Assembly (NCBI GenBank): GCA_028282785.1
Contig: JANQHE010000009.1
Coordinates: 1-64,000, forward strand
Length of the DNA stretch: 64,000 bases
Direction: 5' to 3'
Source: Bacteroidales bacterium
GTDB taxonomy: Bacteria; Bacteroidota; Bacteroidia; Bacteroidales; UBA12077
Part shown: piece after piece, positions 47,093-55,933 of the stretch
Numbering within the stretch: position 1 is the first letter of the stretch
Layout: each line of letters starts with the position of its first letter
Notes under the pieces: model-generated
What the model saw: only the letters and a program-made list of their open reading frames with translations
Told to the model about the DNA's origin: nothing
Databases searched by the model: none
Position numbers and translations under genes: made by a program

Positions 47093-47473
47093 TTACACAT
47101 ATTCCATATCAATACACTCGACATAATTAAAACCAGACCTTTCTAGTTTATCCTCAATCATTTCACCAATCTCCTCCATATCAACGTCATCCATTTCGTA
47201 GTGCCATTCAATGTTTATTGTCTCTATATTTTTATTATTTTCAATCGCCTGAAGAAGATTAAAAAACATTTTAGTTGAGGCTGTATTCATATATTCTATC
47301 TTAGATATTAAATCAACTTTCTTAACATTTAATTTATTTACCCACTCAAATAATCTTAAGTAGAATTTTTTAGGATCTTCAGAAAGTGATCTACCTTCGA
47401 TATATAGTTCTCCGTTTTCTTTAAAAGATACAAATGGGGTAACATCTTCTTTTGAAATAATCAAATCGGCCAT
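47093..47473 (-). CDS. SiaC-like (DUF1987) regulatory protein, copy 2
   Basis: A 126-residue paralogue of the next gene. It has VTPFVSFKENGELYIEGRSL, FYLRLFEWVNKLN, KIEYMNTASTKMFFNLLQAI and INIEWHYEMDDVDMEEIGEMI. Here the putative phospho-acceptor motif is MNTAST, keeping Thr. The sequence has diverged widely from copy 1, so the duplication is old. It starts 48 bp after the repeat-protein stop. A role in a partner-switch or c-di-GMP pathway is inference from SiaC of Pseudomonas. Confidence 0.8.
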   Translation of the reverse strand: MADLIISKEDVTPFVSFKENGELYIEGRSLSEDPKKFYLRLFEWVNKLNVKKVDLISKIEYMNTASTKMFFNLLQAIENNKNIETINIEWHYEMDDVDMEEIGEMIEDKLERSGFNYVECIDMEYV

Positions 47474-47520
47474 TCTTGTAAGTATTTATCGTTTAGTTGA
47501 TTGTTGTTATAAATATGGGT

Positions 47521-48102
47521 CTATTTTTTTTCTGCTAAGTATAAATTTCCTTCTTCAGAATTTTTAAATGTATTCCATTGAGCCAATAGGTTTTCTTTAT
47601 CTGTTCTATAACTTATAAAAACCTCTCTCCAAGATATATATATATGATTTTCATAAGCATTGTAAAAACTTTCAATAATCTCTGTATTAACCTTAATTTT
47701 AACACTTCCATCTGCTAAATATTCTGTCCCATTAGCTTCCTTAGCCTTTGCCAAATTTTCTTTGAATTCATGATCGATTATAACCGGCTCTTCAGATTCT
47801 TTGTATTTTTTCCAAAATATGCTAAAACCTTCCTGATCGTATTTGTAGGTATGAAGAATTTCTTCCCAAGAGAGCTGATCATTATCCATACTTGATAAAT
47901 AATCATAATACTTTTCAATCATTTCAATGTTTACCTGAACTTTTACTTTACCATCTTCAGACATTTCCACACCATTATTTTGTTTAGAGTTTATTAGGTT
48001 ACTCATGTTTTCAGCATCAATATTTTGTGCTGTAACATTATTTAAACTTATAATTAAGAATAAGCTAAATGCTATTGTTAAAGTTCTATTTTGTGTTTTC
48101 AT
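47521..48102 (-). CDS. Secreted protein with two internal repeats, unknown function
   Basis: About 193 residues with signal peptide MKTQNRTLTIAFSLFLIISL...TAQ. The mature protein is two copies of a roughly 60-residue unit: NGVEMSEDGKVKVQVNIEMI followed by EKYYDYLSS..QLSWEEILHTYKYD, and NGTEYLADGSVKIKVNTEII followed by ESFYNAYENHIYISWREVF. I do not recognise the unit. The internal ATG MKTQNRTL is a better start than one 9 bp upstream. It is first in an apparent operon with the two SiaC-like genes. Confidence 0.65.
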   Translation of the reverse strand: MKTQNRTLTIAFSLFLIISLNNVTAQNIDAENMSNLINSKQNNGVEMSEDGKVKVQVNIEMIEKYYDYLSSMDNDQLSWEEILHTYKYDQEGFSIFWKKYKESEEPVIIDHEFKENLAKAKEANGTEYLADGSVKIKVNTEIIESFYNAYENHIYISWREVFISYRTDKENLLAQWNTFKNSEEGNLYLAEKK

Positions 48103-48338
48103 AATCCTCACTTTTTAAATTAATCCATTATTGATCAAATCCTTTTTGCAGGTTTACGTTCAATGAATGCATTAGGTAAGAAGGTGAAAACACGAAACTG
48201 AATAGGAATTACTTCGTTTTATATAGGGTAATTACCCCTCATCATCAAGTAACTGATTAATTACAAAACACTTAGCAGAAAAAAGATAAATTGACTCTAA
48301 TTTATGTTTGATTTTAAATTTGATTATATAGTAGCTTT

Positions 48339-49295
48339 TTACTTTAGCTTCTCTATATTTTTTTTGAATTTCTCAAATTTTATACGCTCAATGGGAGAAT
48401 TCTTCGATAGCTTTTTGAAAACTTCCTTATTAAGTTCGCGCCAATCTTCTTTATTTAACTTTTGTAGATCTTCAGTTATTTTAAATTGAGGTTCATTATG
48501 TGGTTTTGCTTTTGAGCCCTGCCGGACCTGCCTCGTCGGCAGACATGCTGGTAGGTTCCATGGACAAACATCCTGGCAGATATCACAACCAAATATCCAG
48601 TCGTTTAGTTTATCATTGAATTCTTTAGGTATGTCTCCTTTTTTCTCGATTGTTAGATATGAAATACACTTTCTTGCATCCAGTTGATAAGGAGATAATG
48701 CATTTGTTGGACAAGCATCAATACAGTTGGTGCAATTTCCACAATAATCTTTAACCGGATGATCATATTCCAGTTCCAAATCAATGATGAGCTCACCTAT
48801 AAACTGAAAAGAGCCCAGTTCCTTTGAAATTAGATTTGTATTTTTCCCAATCCATCCTAATCCGGATCTTGCGGCCCATACTTTATCCATTACCGGTGCT
48901 GAATCTACAAATGCCCGTCCTGATATTTCTCTTATTTCTGAATTTATATATTCAAATAGTGCAAATAATTTTTCTTTTAATACATAATGATAATCCCTGC
49001 CATATGCATATTTAGAGATTTTATAAGTATTCTTGATTTGTTTTTCTTTAGGATAATAGTTGAATAGAACCGAGATTACTGATTTAGCTCCTTCAACTAA
49101 TTCTCTTGGATCAATACGCTTTTCAAAATGATTTTCCATGTATTGCATTTCACCATGAAAATCTTTGTCAAGCCATTCTTTTAGTTGTTTAGATTCTTTT
49201 TCGAGGTAATCGGCTTTAGAGATACCAATAGCAGAGAAACCAAGGTCAAGTGCCTTTTGTTTTATTTTCTTTGTATGTTCCGTTGTTGTGCTCAT
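48339..49295 (-). CDS. queG: Epoxyqueuosine reductase
   Basis: Cobalamin- and iron-sulfur-dependent enzyme for the last step of queuosine synthesis in tRNA. Marks: [80 protein letters not shown], and the two Fe4S4 clusters [16 protein letters not shown] and [13 protein letters not shown]. After CPWN the family goes directly to KPHNEP; here [16 protein letters not shown] intervenes, encoded by a palindromic repeat read in frame. The rest is intact, so it may still function. Confidence 0.93.
   Translation of the reverse strand: MSTTTEHTKKIKQKALDLGFSAIGISKADYLEKESKQLKEWLDKDFHGEMQYMENHFEKRIDPRELVEGAKSVISVLFNYYPKEKQIKNTYKISKYAYGRDYHYVLKEKLFALFEYINSEIREISGRAFVDSAPVMDKVWAARSGLGWIGKNTNLISKELGSFQFIGELIIDLELEYDHPVKDYCGNCTNCIDACPTNALSPYQLDARKCISYLTIEKKGDIPKEFNDKLNDWIFGCDICQDVCPWNLPACLPTRQVRQGSKAKPHNEPQFKITEDLQKLNKEDWRELNKEVFKKLSKNSPIERIKFEKFKKNIEKLK
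48518..48560. repeat. CCTGCCTG-type palindromic repeat inside queG
   Basis: CCTGCCTCGTCGGCAGACATG and GCTGGTAGG are a degenerate form of the CCTGCCTGTCGGCAGACAGG repeat, preceded by a partial CCTGCCGGA. It occupies the codons for [14 protein letters not shown] in queG without shifting the frame. Confidence 0.65.
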
Positions 49296-49496
49296 TGATT
49301 AGAATCATTACATACAAAAGTATTAAATTCATTATTAATTTAACCGCATAGCACACAAATCTTTCTACGGCAGGCAGAGAAGGTACAAAGGTTAACAAAG
49401 ACATTTTAAATTTGTAACCTGGAGCTTAAAATTTTGAACTTATATCAAATATGGAATAATTCTAATCCATAAATAAAAACTACAGATACGTAAAGG

Positions 49497-49817
49497 TTAT
49501 AATAAACCGAGATCGAGCATAGCTTCTTCACTCATCATGCTTTTATCCCAAGGCGGGTCGAAGACTAAATTGATTTTTGCTTCTTTGACTCCTTCTATTG
49601 CATTAGTTTTTTCGTTAACCTCACCTAATAATTGATCAGCCATTGGACAATTTGGAGCGGTTAGTGTCATTTTTACTTCAACATTTCTGTTGTCATCTAC
49701 ATCAATTGCATAGATTAGTCCAAGATCATATATATTTACCGGTATTTCAGGATCATAAATATCCTTCAGTGTTTTTACAATTTCTGCTTCTAAAGCCATT
49801 AATTCATTTGGGTCCAT
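49497..49817 (-). CDS. sufT: SUF system MIP18-like protein
   Basis: A 106-residue DUF59/MIP18 protein. ALEAEIVKTLKDIYDPEIPVNIYDLGLIYAI and MTLTAPNCPMADQLLGEV, with VNLVFDPPWDKSMMSEEA-like ending (INLVFDPPWDKSMMSEEAM), are diagnostic of SufT-type iron-sulfur maturation factors. It is the last gene of the suf operon, 16 bp after sufE. Confidence 0.93.
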   Translation of the reverse strand: MDPNELMALEAEIVKTLKDIYDPEIPVNIYDLGLIYAIDVDDNRNVEVKMTLTAPNCPMADQLLGEVNEKTNAIEGVKEAKINLVFDPPWDKSMMSEEAMLDLGLL

Positions 49818-49833
49818 AATAGTTCCTCCTTAC

Positions 49834-50259
49834 TTACTTACCTACCTTAGCATTATACGCCATCGCATACAACTTCATTTGCTTTACCATAGCCAATAAA
49901 CCATTCGAACGAGTTGGCGATAAATTCTGTTGCAATCCTATTCTTTCAATAAAATAAAGCTCATTATTCATTATATCAGATGGTTTTTGCCTATCCAATA
50001 CCCGAATTAATAATGCAGCAATTCCTTTTGTTATAATTGCATCACTATCCGCAGAATATCTAATAACATCACCTTCCAAATCAGCAAACAACCACACTTT
50101 AGACTGGCATCCTTCTATTAGATATTGCTGTGCTTTATATTTAGGATCAATTTCCGGAAGATCTTTACTCAACTCAATTAAGTAGTTATATTTATCCATC
50201 CAGTCATCAAATACCGAAAATTCTTCTATAATTTCGTTTTGTCGTTCGTTTAAACTCAT
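49834..50259 (-). CDS. sufE: Cysteine desulfuration protein SufE
   Basis: Accepts sulfur from SufS on its cysteine and passes it to SufB. In 141 residues, the active Cys is in LIEGCQSKVWLFADLEG near residue 51, and YNYLIELSKDLPEID, GIAALLIRVLDRQKP and GLQQNLSPTRSNGLLAMV follow. Between it and sufS lie two small hairpins with TTTA loops. Confidence 0.95.
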   Translation of the reverse strand: MSLNERQNEIIEEFSVFDDWMDKYNYLIELSKDLPEIDPKYKAQQYLIEGCQSKVWLFADLEGDVIRYSADSDAIITKGIAALLIRVLDRQKPSDIMNNELYFIERIGLQQNLSPTRSNGLLAMVKQMKLYAMAYNAKVGK

Positions 50260-50279
50260 AATTCAAAACTTTTACGCTT

Positions 50280-50355
50280 CAGGACTTTAGTCCTGTAATT
50301 TATCTTGTTAATCACCCCGGGCTTAATCAAGAAAAAACCGTTGGGCTTTAGCCCA
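50280..50355. repeat. Two hairpins with a shared TTTA loop between sufE and sufS
   Basis: CAGGAC-TTTA-GTCCTG and TGGGC-TTTA-GCCCA lie 46 bp apart. Both have perfect stems and the same loop, while the stem sequences differ. They resemble small extragenic palindromes. They may attenuate sufE-sufT expression or stabilise the sufS message, but this is inference. Confidence 0.6.
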
Positions 50356-50377
50356 TTATTTTAAAATTGGCACAAAA

Positions 50378-51598
50378 TTAACCAAACATTTGCTTAACTG
50401 TCATAATTGCTTCGCACAATTTATCAATTTCTTCCTTTGTATTATAGAATGAAAATGATGCTCTTATGGTACCTTCAATATTGAGTCGTTGCATTAATGG
50501 TTCAGCACAATGATGGCCCGTACGTACAGCTATTCCCATTTTATCGATAACCATACCTGCATCGTAGGGATGAATGTTTTCTAAATTAAATGAAATAACA
50601 CTTACTTTATTTTCAGCAGTACCTATAATTTTCAAACCTTCAATTGATTCAAGTTTTTGGGTTGCATAGTCAAGAAGCTCTTTTTCATATGCAACAATAT
50701 TTTCTAATCCAAGTTGTTGAATGTATTCAATTGCAGTTGCTAACCCAATGGCTGCAACGTAATTTGGTGTTCCTGCTTCAAACTTAAATGGTAATTCGTT
50801 AAAAGTAGTTTTTTCAAAAGTTACTTTTTTGATCATTTCCCCGCCTGTCATAAACGGAGGTATTTCGTTTAACCACTTTTCTTTTCCATAGATAACACCT
50901 ATTCCGTTTGGCCCATAAACCTTGTGACCAGAGAATACATAAAAATCGCAATCTAATTCCTGTACATCAACTTTGCCGTGCTGAATACTTTGGGCTCCAT
51001 CAATTAAAACCGGTACGTTATTTTGATGTGCAATCTCAATAATACTTTTAACATCATTTACAGTTCCTAAAGCGTTAGAAACATGATTTACGGAAACTAT
51101 TTTAGTTTTAGGTGAAATCATTTTCTCATACTCATCAAGTAATATTTCGCCCTTTTCATTGATAGGAATGACCTTTAATACCGCCTTCTTACGTTCACAA
51201 AGCATTTGCCATGGAACTATATTAGCATGGTGCTCAAGCGTTGAGATTATAATTTCATCTCCCTCATATACATATTTTTCACCAAATGAAAAGGCTATTG
51301 TATTAATAGATTCTGTCGTTCCGCTCGTAAATATTACCTCGTGATCATTAGGAGCATTAATAAATTTCTGAACAACCTTTCTAGCATCTTCATACCGTTG
51401 TGTAAGTTGCTCGCTTAAAAAATGTACACCACGATGTATGTTGCTATTTTCTTGAGTATAGATTTTTATTTCCTCGTCAAGTACAACTCGCGGTTTTTGA
51501 GTAGTAGCACCATTATCAAAATAAATAAGCGGTTTTTTATATACTTGTTGACTTAGAATTGGAAAGTCTTTACGTATTTTTTGAATATCTAGGCTCAT
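50378..51598 (-). CDS. sufS: Cysteine desulfurase SufS
   Basis: Takes sulfur from cysteine for Fe-S cluster assembly. The 406-residue class II enzyme has IYFDNGATTQKP at residues 24-35, HANIVPWQML, the PLP lysine in FYVFSGHKVYGPNGIGVIYG near 225 and the catalytic Cys in VRTGHHCAEPLMQRL near 363. SufS is separated from sufD by about 110 bp including a T-tract, but all suf genes share one strand. Confidence 0.96.
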   Translation of the reverse strand: MSLDIQKIRKDFPILSQQVYKKPLIYFDNGATTQKPRVVLDEEIKIYTQENSNIHRGVHFLSEQLTQRYEDARKVVQKFINAPNDHEVIFTSGTTESINTIAFSFGEKYVYEGDEIIISTLEHHANIVPWQMLCERKKAVLKVIPINEKGEILLDEYEKMISPKTKIVSVNHVSNALGTVNDVKSIIEIAHQNNVPVLIDGAQSIQHGKVDVQELDCDFYVFSGHKVYGPNGIGVIYGKEKWLNEIPPFMTGGEMIKKVTFEKTTFNELPFKFEAGTPNYVAAIGLATAIEYIQQLGLENIVAYEKELLDYATQKLESIEGLKIIGTAENKVSVISFNLENIHPYDAGMVIDKMGIAVRTGHHCAEPLMQRLNIEGTIRASFSFYNTKEEIDKLCEAIMTVKQMFG

Positions 51599-51710
51599 TT
51601 TTTTTTTTTTATAAAGATCCTTCGCTATTCGCTCAAGATTTCTGCCTACACTATTGTTTCAGCAGATAAAAATTCAACTTTAAGATTTTAAAATCAAAAT
51701 CATAGTTTCA

Positions 51711-53078
51711 CTAACAGCAATGCATCTGACAAGAATTACAACGAGATAATTCACCACGCAACCTTTTGTCAACCAAATCCTGTATTCTTTCTTTTAATGC
51801 AGGAACTTGAATTGCTTTAATTACATCATTTGCAAAGGCATACATCAACAGTAATTTTGCTTCTTTCTTATTTATTCCCCTTGCGCGCAAATAAAACAAT
51901 GCATCTTCATCTAACTGGCCAACTGTTGCACCATGACTACATTTTACATCATCAGCATAAATTTCCAATTGTGGTTTAGTGTTAATATCTGCATCATCAG
52001 TAAGCAAAATGTTGTTATTAGCTTGAAATGCTTGTGTTTTTTGTGCATCTTTTCTTACCAAAACCTTACCATTAAAGGCACCTGTTGCAAAATCATCCAA
52101 TACGCCTTTAAATAACTGATTACTTGTACAATTTGGATAAGCATGATCCATGTGTACATAATTGTCAATATGCTGCCCTTTATCAGTTAGATAAAGGCCA
52201 TATGTATTATTTTCACATCCTTCACCATTCAGCAATACATTTACATTATTTCTGATGAGTCCACCGTGCAAAGAAATTGTGTTAGCATTTACATAACTAT
52301 TTCTTTCTTGTTGAAAATATAGGTGCGAAACTTGTTTTGATCCGTTATGCTCATTTTGCATTCTTGAAAAGTCAAAATGCGCATTTTGACCAATATAAAA
52401 TTCTGAAACAGAATTTGTCAAGAAATTTGGAGTTGATAAGGTATGATCACATACAACAACAGACGCCTGGCTGTTCTCTTCAAGAATATATAAGTTCCTA
52501 TGTTGCGTTAAGCCTTCTTCTTCATCCATCAAAATGTTAATGATCTGAATTGGCTTTTCAATTACAACTCCTTTAGGTACATATAAAAACACTCCATCCT
52601 TAACAAAAGCCGTATTAAGCGCCACCATACCATCTTTTTCCGTATCCGCATACTTTGCAAAATGCCTCTTTACCAACTCCGGATATAGCTCTGCAGCCTT
52701 CTGAAAACTTCCTATCAAAGCTCCACCCGGAAGCTCATGAATTAAATTCTCCCTGTCATAATACCAACCATTCAATAACAGGATAACTTTAGTATTTAAC
52801 TCAGGTACATCGCACCTAAATATATCATTAACCTGGAATCTTATATTCTTTGGAGAGATATAAGTTTTATAACCGTTTTCAAACTCCTTGTTCAGGTCAG
52901 TATATTTATATTGTTCATTCTTCTTATTCGGAAAACCAAGTTTCTGAAAATTTCCAAAAGCTTTCTCTCGAATTTTATTTACATATTCGGGTGAATCACT
53001 TTTGAGTAAATCCTGGTTTTCTTCGTATAGTTCGATGAACTTTTCTTTTGTATCTATTTTAACTGTATCCAAGCTCAT
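51711..53078 (-). CDS. sufD: Fe-S cluster assembly protein SufD
   Basis: Scaffold partner of SufB in the SufBC2D complex. The 455-residue protein has FPNKKNEQYKYTDLNKEFE, VALNTAFVKDGVFLYVPKGV, ILEENSQASVVVCDHTL and the C-terminal helix region with GVATGAFNGKVLVRKDAQK-type strands (ATGAFNGKVLVRKDAQKT), CSHGATVGQLDEDALFYLRARGI. It ends in RCNSCQMHCC, an unusual cysteine-rich tail. Confidence 0.93.
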   Translation of the reverse strand: MSLDTVKIDTKEKFIELYEENQDLLKSDSPEYVNKIREKAFGNFQKLGFPNKKNEQYKYTDLNKEFENGYKTYISPKNIRFQVNDIFRCDVPELNTKVILLLNGWYYDRENLIHELPGGALIGSFQKAAELYPELVKRHFAKYADTEKDGMVALNTAFVKDGVFLYVPKGVVIEKPIQIINILMDEEEGLTQHRNLYILEENSQASVVVCDHTLSTPNFLTNSVSEFYIGQNAHFDFSRMQNEHNGSKQVSHLYFQQERNSYVNANTISLHGGLIRNNVNVLLNGEGCENNTYGLYLTDKGQHIDNYVHMDHAYPNCTSNQLFKGVLDDFATGAFNGKVLVRKDAQKTQAFQANNNILLTDDADINTKPQLEIYADDVKCSHGATVGQLDEDALFYLRARGINKKEAKLLLMYAFANDVIKAIQVPALKERIQDLVDKRLRGELSRCNSCQMHCC

Positions 53079-53114
53079 AAGTTTGCTTTTTAAATTCCGG
53101 CAATAGCTATCAAA

Positions 53115-53870
53115 CTATTGTACTAATTCACCTTTCTTTAACCAGTCGTATCCTTTTTCTTCAAGTTCCAATGCCAGTTCTTTACCTCCTGATTTTATAA
53201 TCTTACCGTTATAAAGTACATGAACAAAATCCGGAACAATGTACTCTAATAATCTTTGATAGTGCGTAATTACTATAGTAGCATTCTCTGAAGATTTTAA
53301 TTTATTTACTCCATTTGCAACAACTCGCAATGCATCAATATCTAATCCTGAATCAGTTTCATCCAAAATTGACAATTTTGGCTCCAACATAGCCATCTGG
53401 AATATTTCATTTCGCTTTTTCTCTCCACCGGAGAATCCTTCATTTACCGAACGGTTTGCCAATGCAGCATCCAGTTCAACTAATGCCTTTTTCTCGCGCA
53501 TTAATTTTAGAAAATCTTGCGAAGATAATGGCTCCAACCCCTTATGCTTTCTTTGCTCATTAACAGCAGTTTTCATAAAGTTAACCATACTAACGCCCGG
53601 AATTTCGATAGGGTATTGAAAGCCAATGAAGATGCCTTCACTTGCTCTTTCTTCAGGAGAAAGTTCTAAAAGGTCATTTCCAAAATACTTTACTTTTCCC
53701 TCGGTAACTTCGAATAATTCTCTACCGGCTAAAACTGACGCTAATGTACTTTTACCTGAACCATTTGGCCCCATTATAGCATGAACTTCACCTGCTTTAA
53801 CTTCCAAATCTATTCCATTTAGAATCTCCTTGCCGTCTATATTTGCATGTAAATTTTTTATTGATAACAT
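53115..53870 (-). CDS. sufC: Fe-S cluster assembly ATPase SufC
   Basis: ABC-type ATPase of SufBC2D. The 251 residues show Walker A GPNGSGKSTL near 36-45, FQYPIEIPGVSMVNFM, the ABC signature NEGFSGGEKKRNEI and Walker B LSILDETDSGLDIDAL. The start ATG is followed by LSIKNLHANIDGKEIL. The gene is preceded by a four-helix-bundle gene rather than directly by sufB. Confidence 0.96.
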   Translation of the reverse strand: MLSIKNLHANIDGKEILNGIDLEVKAGEVHAIMGPNGSGKSTLASVLAGRELFEVTEGKVKYFGNDLLELSPEERASEGIFIGFQYPIEIPGVSMVNFMKTAVNEQRKHKGLEPLSSQDFLKLMREKKALVELDAALANRSVNEGFSGGEKKRNEIFQMAMLEPKLSILDETDSGLDIDALRVVANGVNKLKSSENATIVITHYQRLLEYIVPDFVHVLYNGKIIKSGGKELALELEEKGYDWLKKGELVQ

Positions 53871-53912
53871 CTTATATTATTGTTTAACGTTCAATGTTTT
53901 GTGTTTATTAAA

Positions 53913-54302
53913 TTATTGGAATTTTATTCCTTTATATTCTGATTTTTGAAGATATTTAATTAACCCCATTAGCATCTTAGCAATATCATTGCATTCATTA
54001 TATGTATCTTTAAATTCTTCTTCTGTTATATATTCATGATCTAAAGTTCTATAAAGTTGAGACTTTGTCTCAGCTAAAGAAGATTTAGCTATAAACAAAA
54101 ACTGAATAAATTCCTTTTTTCCTCCACGTTCAAATCCCTCTGCTATATTATCCATAACTGAACCTGACGAATCTTTAATTTGATTTTTCAATGCAAAATC
54201 TTTTGAAAATTCGTTTCGCTGAGTATACTTAAAAATTTGTTTACATAATTCTCTTGCTTTTTTCCAAACTTCTAAATCTTCAAATTTTTCAATAGTTGCC
54301 AT
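53913..54302 (-). CDS. Four-helix-bundle protein (23S rRNA IVP family) inside the suf operon
   Basis: A roughly 129-residue protein of the IVP family with FEDLEVWKKARELCKQIFKY, GSVMDNIAEGFERGGKKEFIQFL and the complete final helix NDIAKMLMGLIKYLQKSEYK. It belongs to a different subgroup than the shortened copy near 40.6 kb. It sits between sufB (about 40 bp) and sufC (about 42 bp) on the same strand, so it is transcribed with suf. The function is unknown. I chose the second ATG (MATIEKF); an ATG 9 bp upstream is possible. Confidence 0.8.
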   Translation of the reverse strand: MATIEKFEDLEVWKKARELCKQIFKYTQRNEFSKDFALKNQIKDSSGSVMDNIAEGFERGGKKEFIQFLFIAKSSLAETKSQLYRTLDHEYITEEEFKDTYNECNDIAKMLMGLIKYLQKSEYKGIKFQ

Positions 54303-54341
54303 ATATAACATTAAACTTTTAACTTCAAATTCAGAACCTTT

Positions 54342-55790
54342 CTATCCAACACTGCCCTCGAGGCTAATTTGTAATAATTTTTGAGCCTCAACTGCAAATT
54401 CCATTGGTAATTTATTTAAAACTTCTTTAGCATAACCATTAACAATTAAACCAATTGCATCTTCGGTTTTAATTCCCCTCTGGTTACAATAAAATATTTG
54501 GTCTTCTCCTATTTTAGAAGTAGTTGCTTCGTGCTCAACCACAGAATTCTTATTATCAACTTCGATGTAAGGAAATGTATGTGCACCACATTTATCACCC
54601 AATAACAAACTATCACATTGTGAAAAATTACGGGCATTCTTAGCATTCTTAATAACCTTAACCAGTCCGCGATAACTATTCTGGCTAAATCCGGCTGAAA
54701 TACCTTTTGACACAATAAGACTCTTTGTATTTTTACCAATGTGGATCATTTTGGTACCTGTATCTGCCTGTTGATGGTTATTGGTTACAGCAACAGAATA
54801 AAATTCTCCAGTAGAGTTATCTCCCAACAAGATACAGCTTGGGTATTTCCAGGTAATTGCAGATCCGGTTTCAACTTGGGTCCATGAAATTTTCGAATTT
54901 TCACCAGCACATTTACCACGTTTAGTTACAAAATTATAAATACCTCCATTACCATTTTTATCTCCGGGATACCAATTTTGTACTGTTGAATATTTAACCT
55001 CTGCATTACGAGCTGCCACAATTTCAACTATTGCTGCATGTAACTGATTTTCATCCCGCTGTGGCGCTGTACAGCCTTCCAGGTAACTTACATAGGAATC
55101 ATCATCGGCTACTATTAGTGTTCTTTCAAACTGCCCGGTATTAGCCGCATTAATTCTAAAATAAGTAGACAATTCCATTGGGCATCTAACCCCTTTTGGA
55201 ATATAGCAAAAAGAACCATCACTAAAAACAGCTGAATTTAAAGCTGCAAAATAATTATCCGTATAAGGAACTACTGATCCCATATATTTTTTAACTAAAT
55301 CCGGATGTTCCTGAACAGCCTCACTAAAAGAGCAGAAAATGATCCCAAGTTCAGCCAAATTTTCTTTGAACGTAGTTTTTACCGAAACACTGTCCATAAC
55401 CGCATCTACAGCAACACCAGCCAATTGCTTCTGTTCATCCAGTGGTATTCCTAATTTATCAAAAGTTTCTTTCAATTCAGGATCCACATCATCCATACTT
55501 TCCAGTTTAGCTTTTTGCTTTGGAGCTGAATAATAAATAATATCCTGATAATTAATCTTAGGTATTTTAAGATGTGCCCATTCTGGCATCTTCATAGTTT
55601 GCCAGTGTCGAAACGCCTTTAGTCTAAACTCTAACATAAATTCAGGTTCGTTTTTCTTCTGAGATATCATCCGCACTATATCCTCATTTAACCCTTTTGG
55701 AATTGCCTCTGCCTCAATATCCGTAACAAACCCGTATTTATATTCTCCCTGCGTTACTTCATTTAATATTTTATCTTGATCTTTTTCCAT
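54342..55790 (-). CDS. sufB: Fe-S cluster assembly protein SufB
   Basis: Main scaffold of the SUF system. The 482 residues include [91 protein letters not shown] and the cluster-binding Cys region [20 protein letters not shown]. It is the first gene of the operon; a -7 box and a dyad lie 26-71 bp upstream. Confidence 0.96.
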   Translation of the reverse strand: MEKDQDKILNEVTQGEYKYGFVTDIEAEAIPKGLNEDIVRMISQKKNEPEFMLEFRLKAFRHWQTMKMPEWAHLKIPKINYQDIIYYSAPKQKAKLESMDDVDPELKETFDKLGIPLDEQKQLAGVAVDAVMDSVSVKTTFKENLAELGIIFCSFSEAVQEHPDLVKKYMGSVVPYTDNYFAALNSAVFSDGSFCYIPKGVRCPMELSTYFRINAANTGQFERTLIVADDDSYVSYLEGCTAPQRDENQLHAAIVEIVAARNAEVKYSTVQNWYPGDKNGNGGIYNFVTKRGKCAGENSKISWTQVETGSAITWKYPSCILLGDNSTGEFYSVAVTNNHQQADTGTKMIHIGKNTKSLIVSKGISAGFSQNSYRGLVKVIKNAKNARNFSQCDSLLLGDKCGAHTFPYIEVDNKNSVVEHEATTSKIGEDQIFYCNQRGIKTEDAIGLIVNGYAKEVLNKLPMEFAVEAQKLLQISLEGSVG

Positions 55791-55815
55791 AACTTTGCAA
55801 AACTCTTTTAAAACC

Positions 55816-55837
55816 TAATCTAAGTTTAAATAGATTA
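55816..55837. promoter_or_regulatory. Candidate operator dyad upstream of sufB
   Basis: TAATCTA-AGTTTAAA-TAGATTA is a perfect 7-bp inverted repeat with an 8-bp spacer, 26 bp before the sufB ATG and just downstream of the predicted transcription start. Its size and position suit a repressor. The regulator is unknown; an IscR/SufR-like role is a hypothesis only. Confidence 0.5.
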
Positions 55838-55853
55838 ATTCTAAATTGGGGTA

Positions 55854-55861
55854 CAAATATA
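55854..55861 (-). promoter_or_regulatory. -7 box candidate for the suf operon
   Basis: TATATTTG on the minus strand fits TAnnTTTG exactly, about 64 bp upstream of sufB. No clear TTTG -33 box. The dyad lies just downstream. Confidence 0.5.
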
Positions 55862-55933
55862 TTTAAAATCTAACAACAATTAAAGTATCATTGTTTAATC
55901 TTTTTTATTAATGATAAATATCAATTTTACAAG

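Noticed and set aside
48510-48570. Frameshift or pseudogene in queG
   Set aside because: The insert keeps the reading frame and all Cys ligands and downstream KPHNEP are intact, so it is treated as an in-frame insertion.
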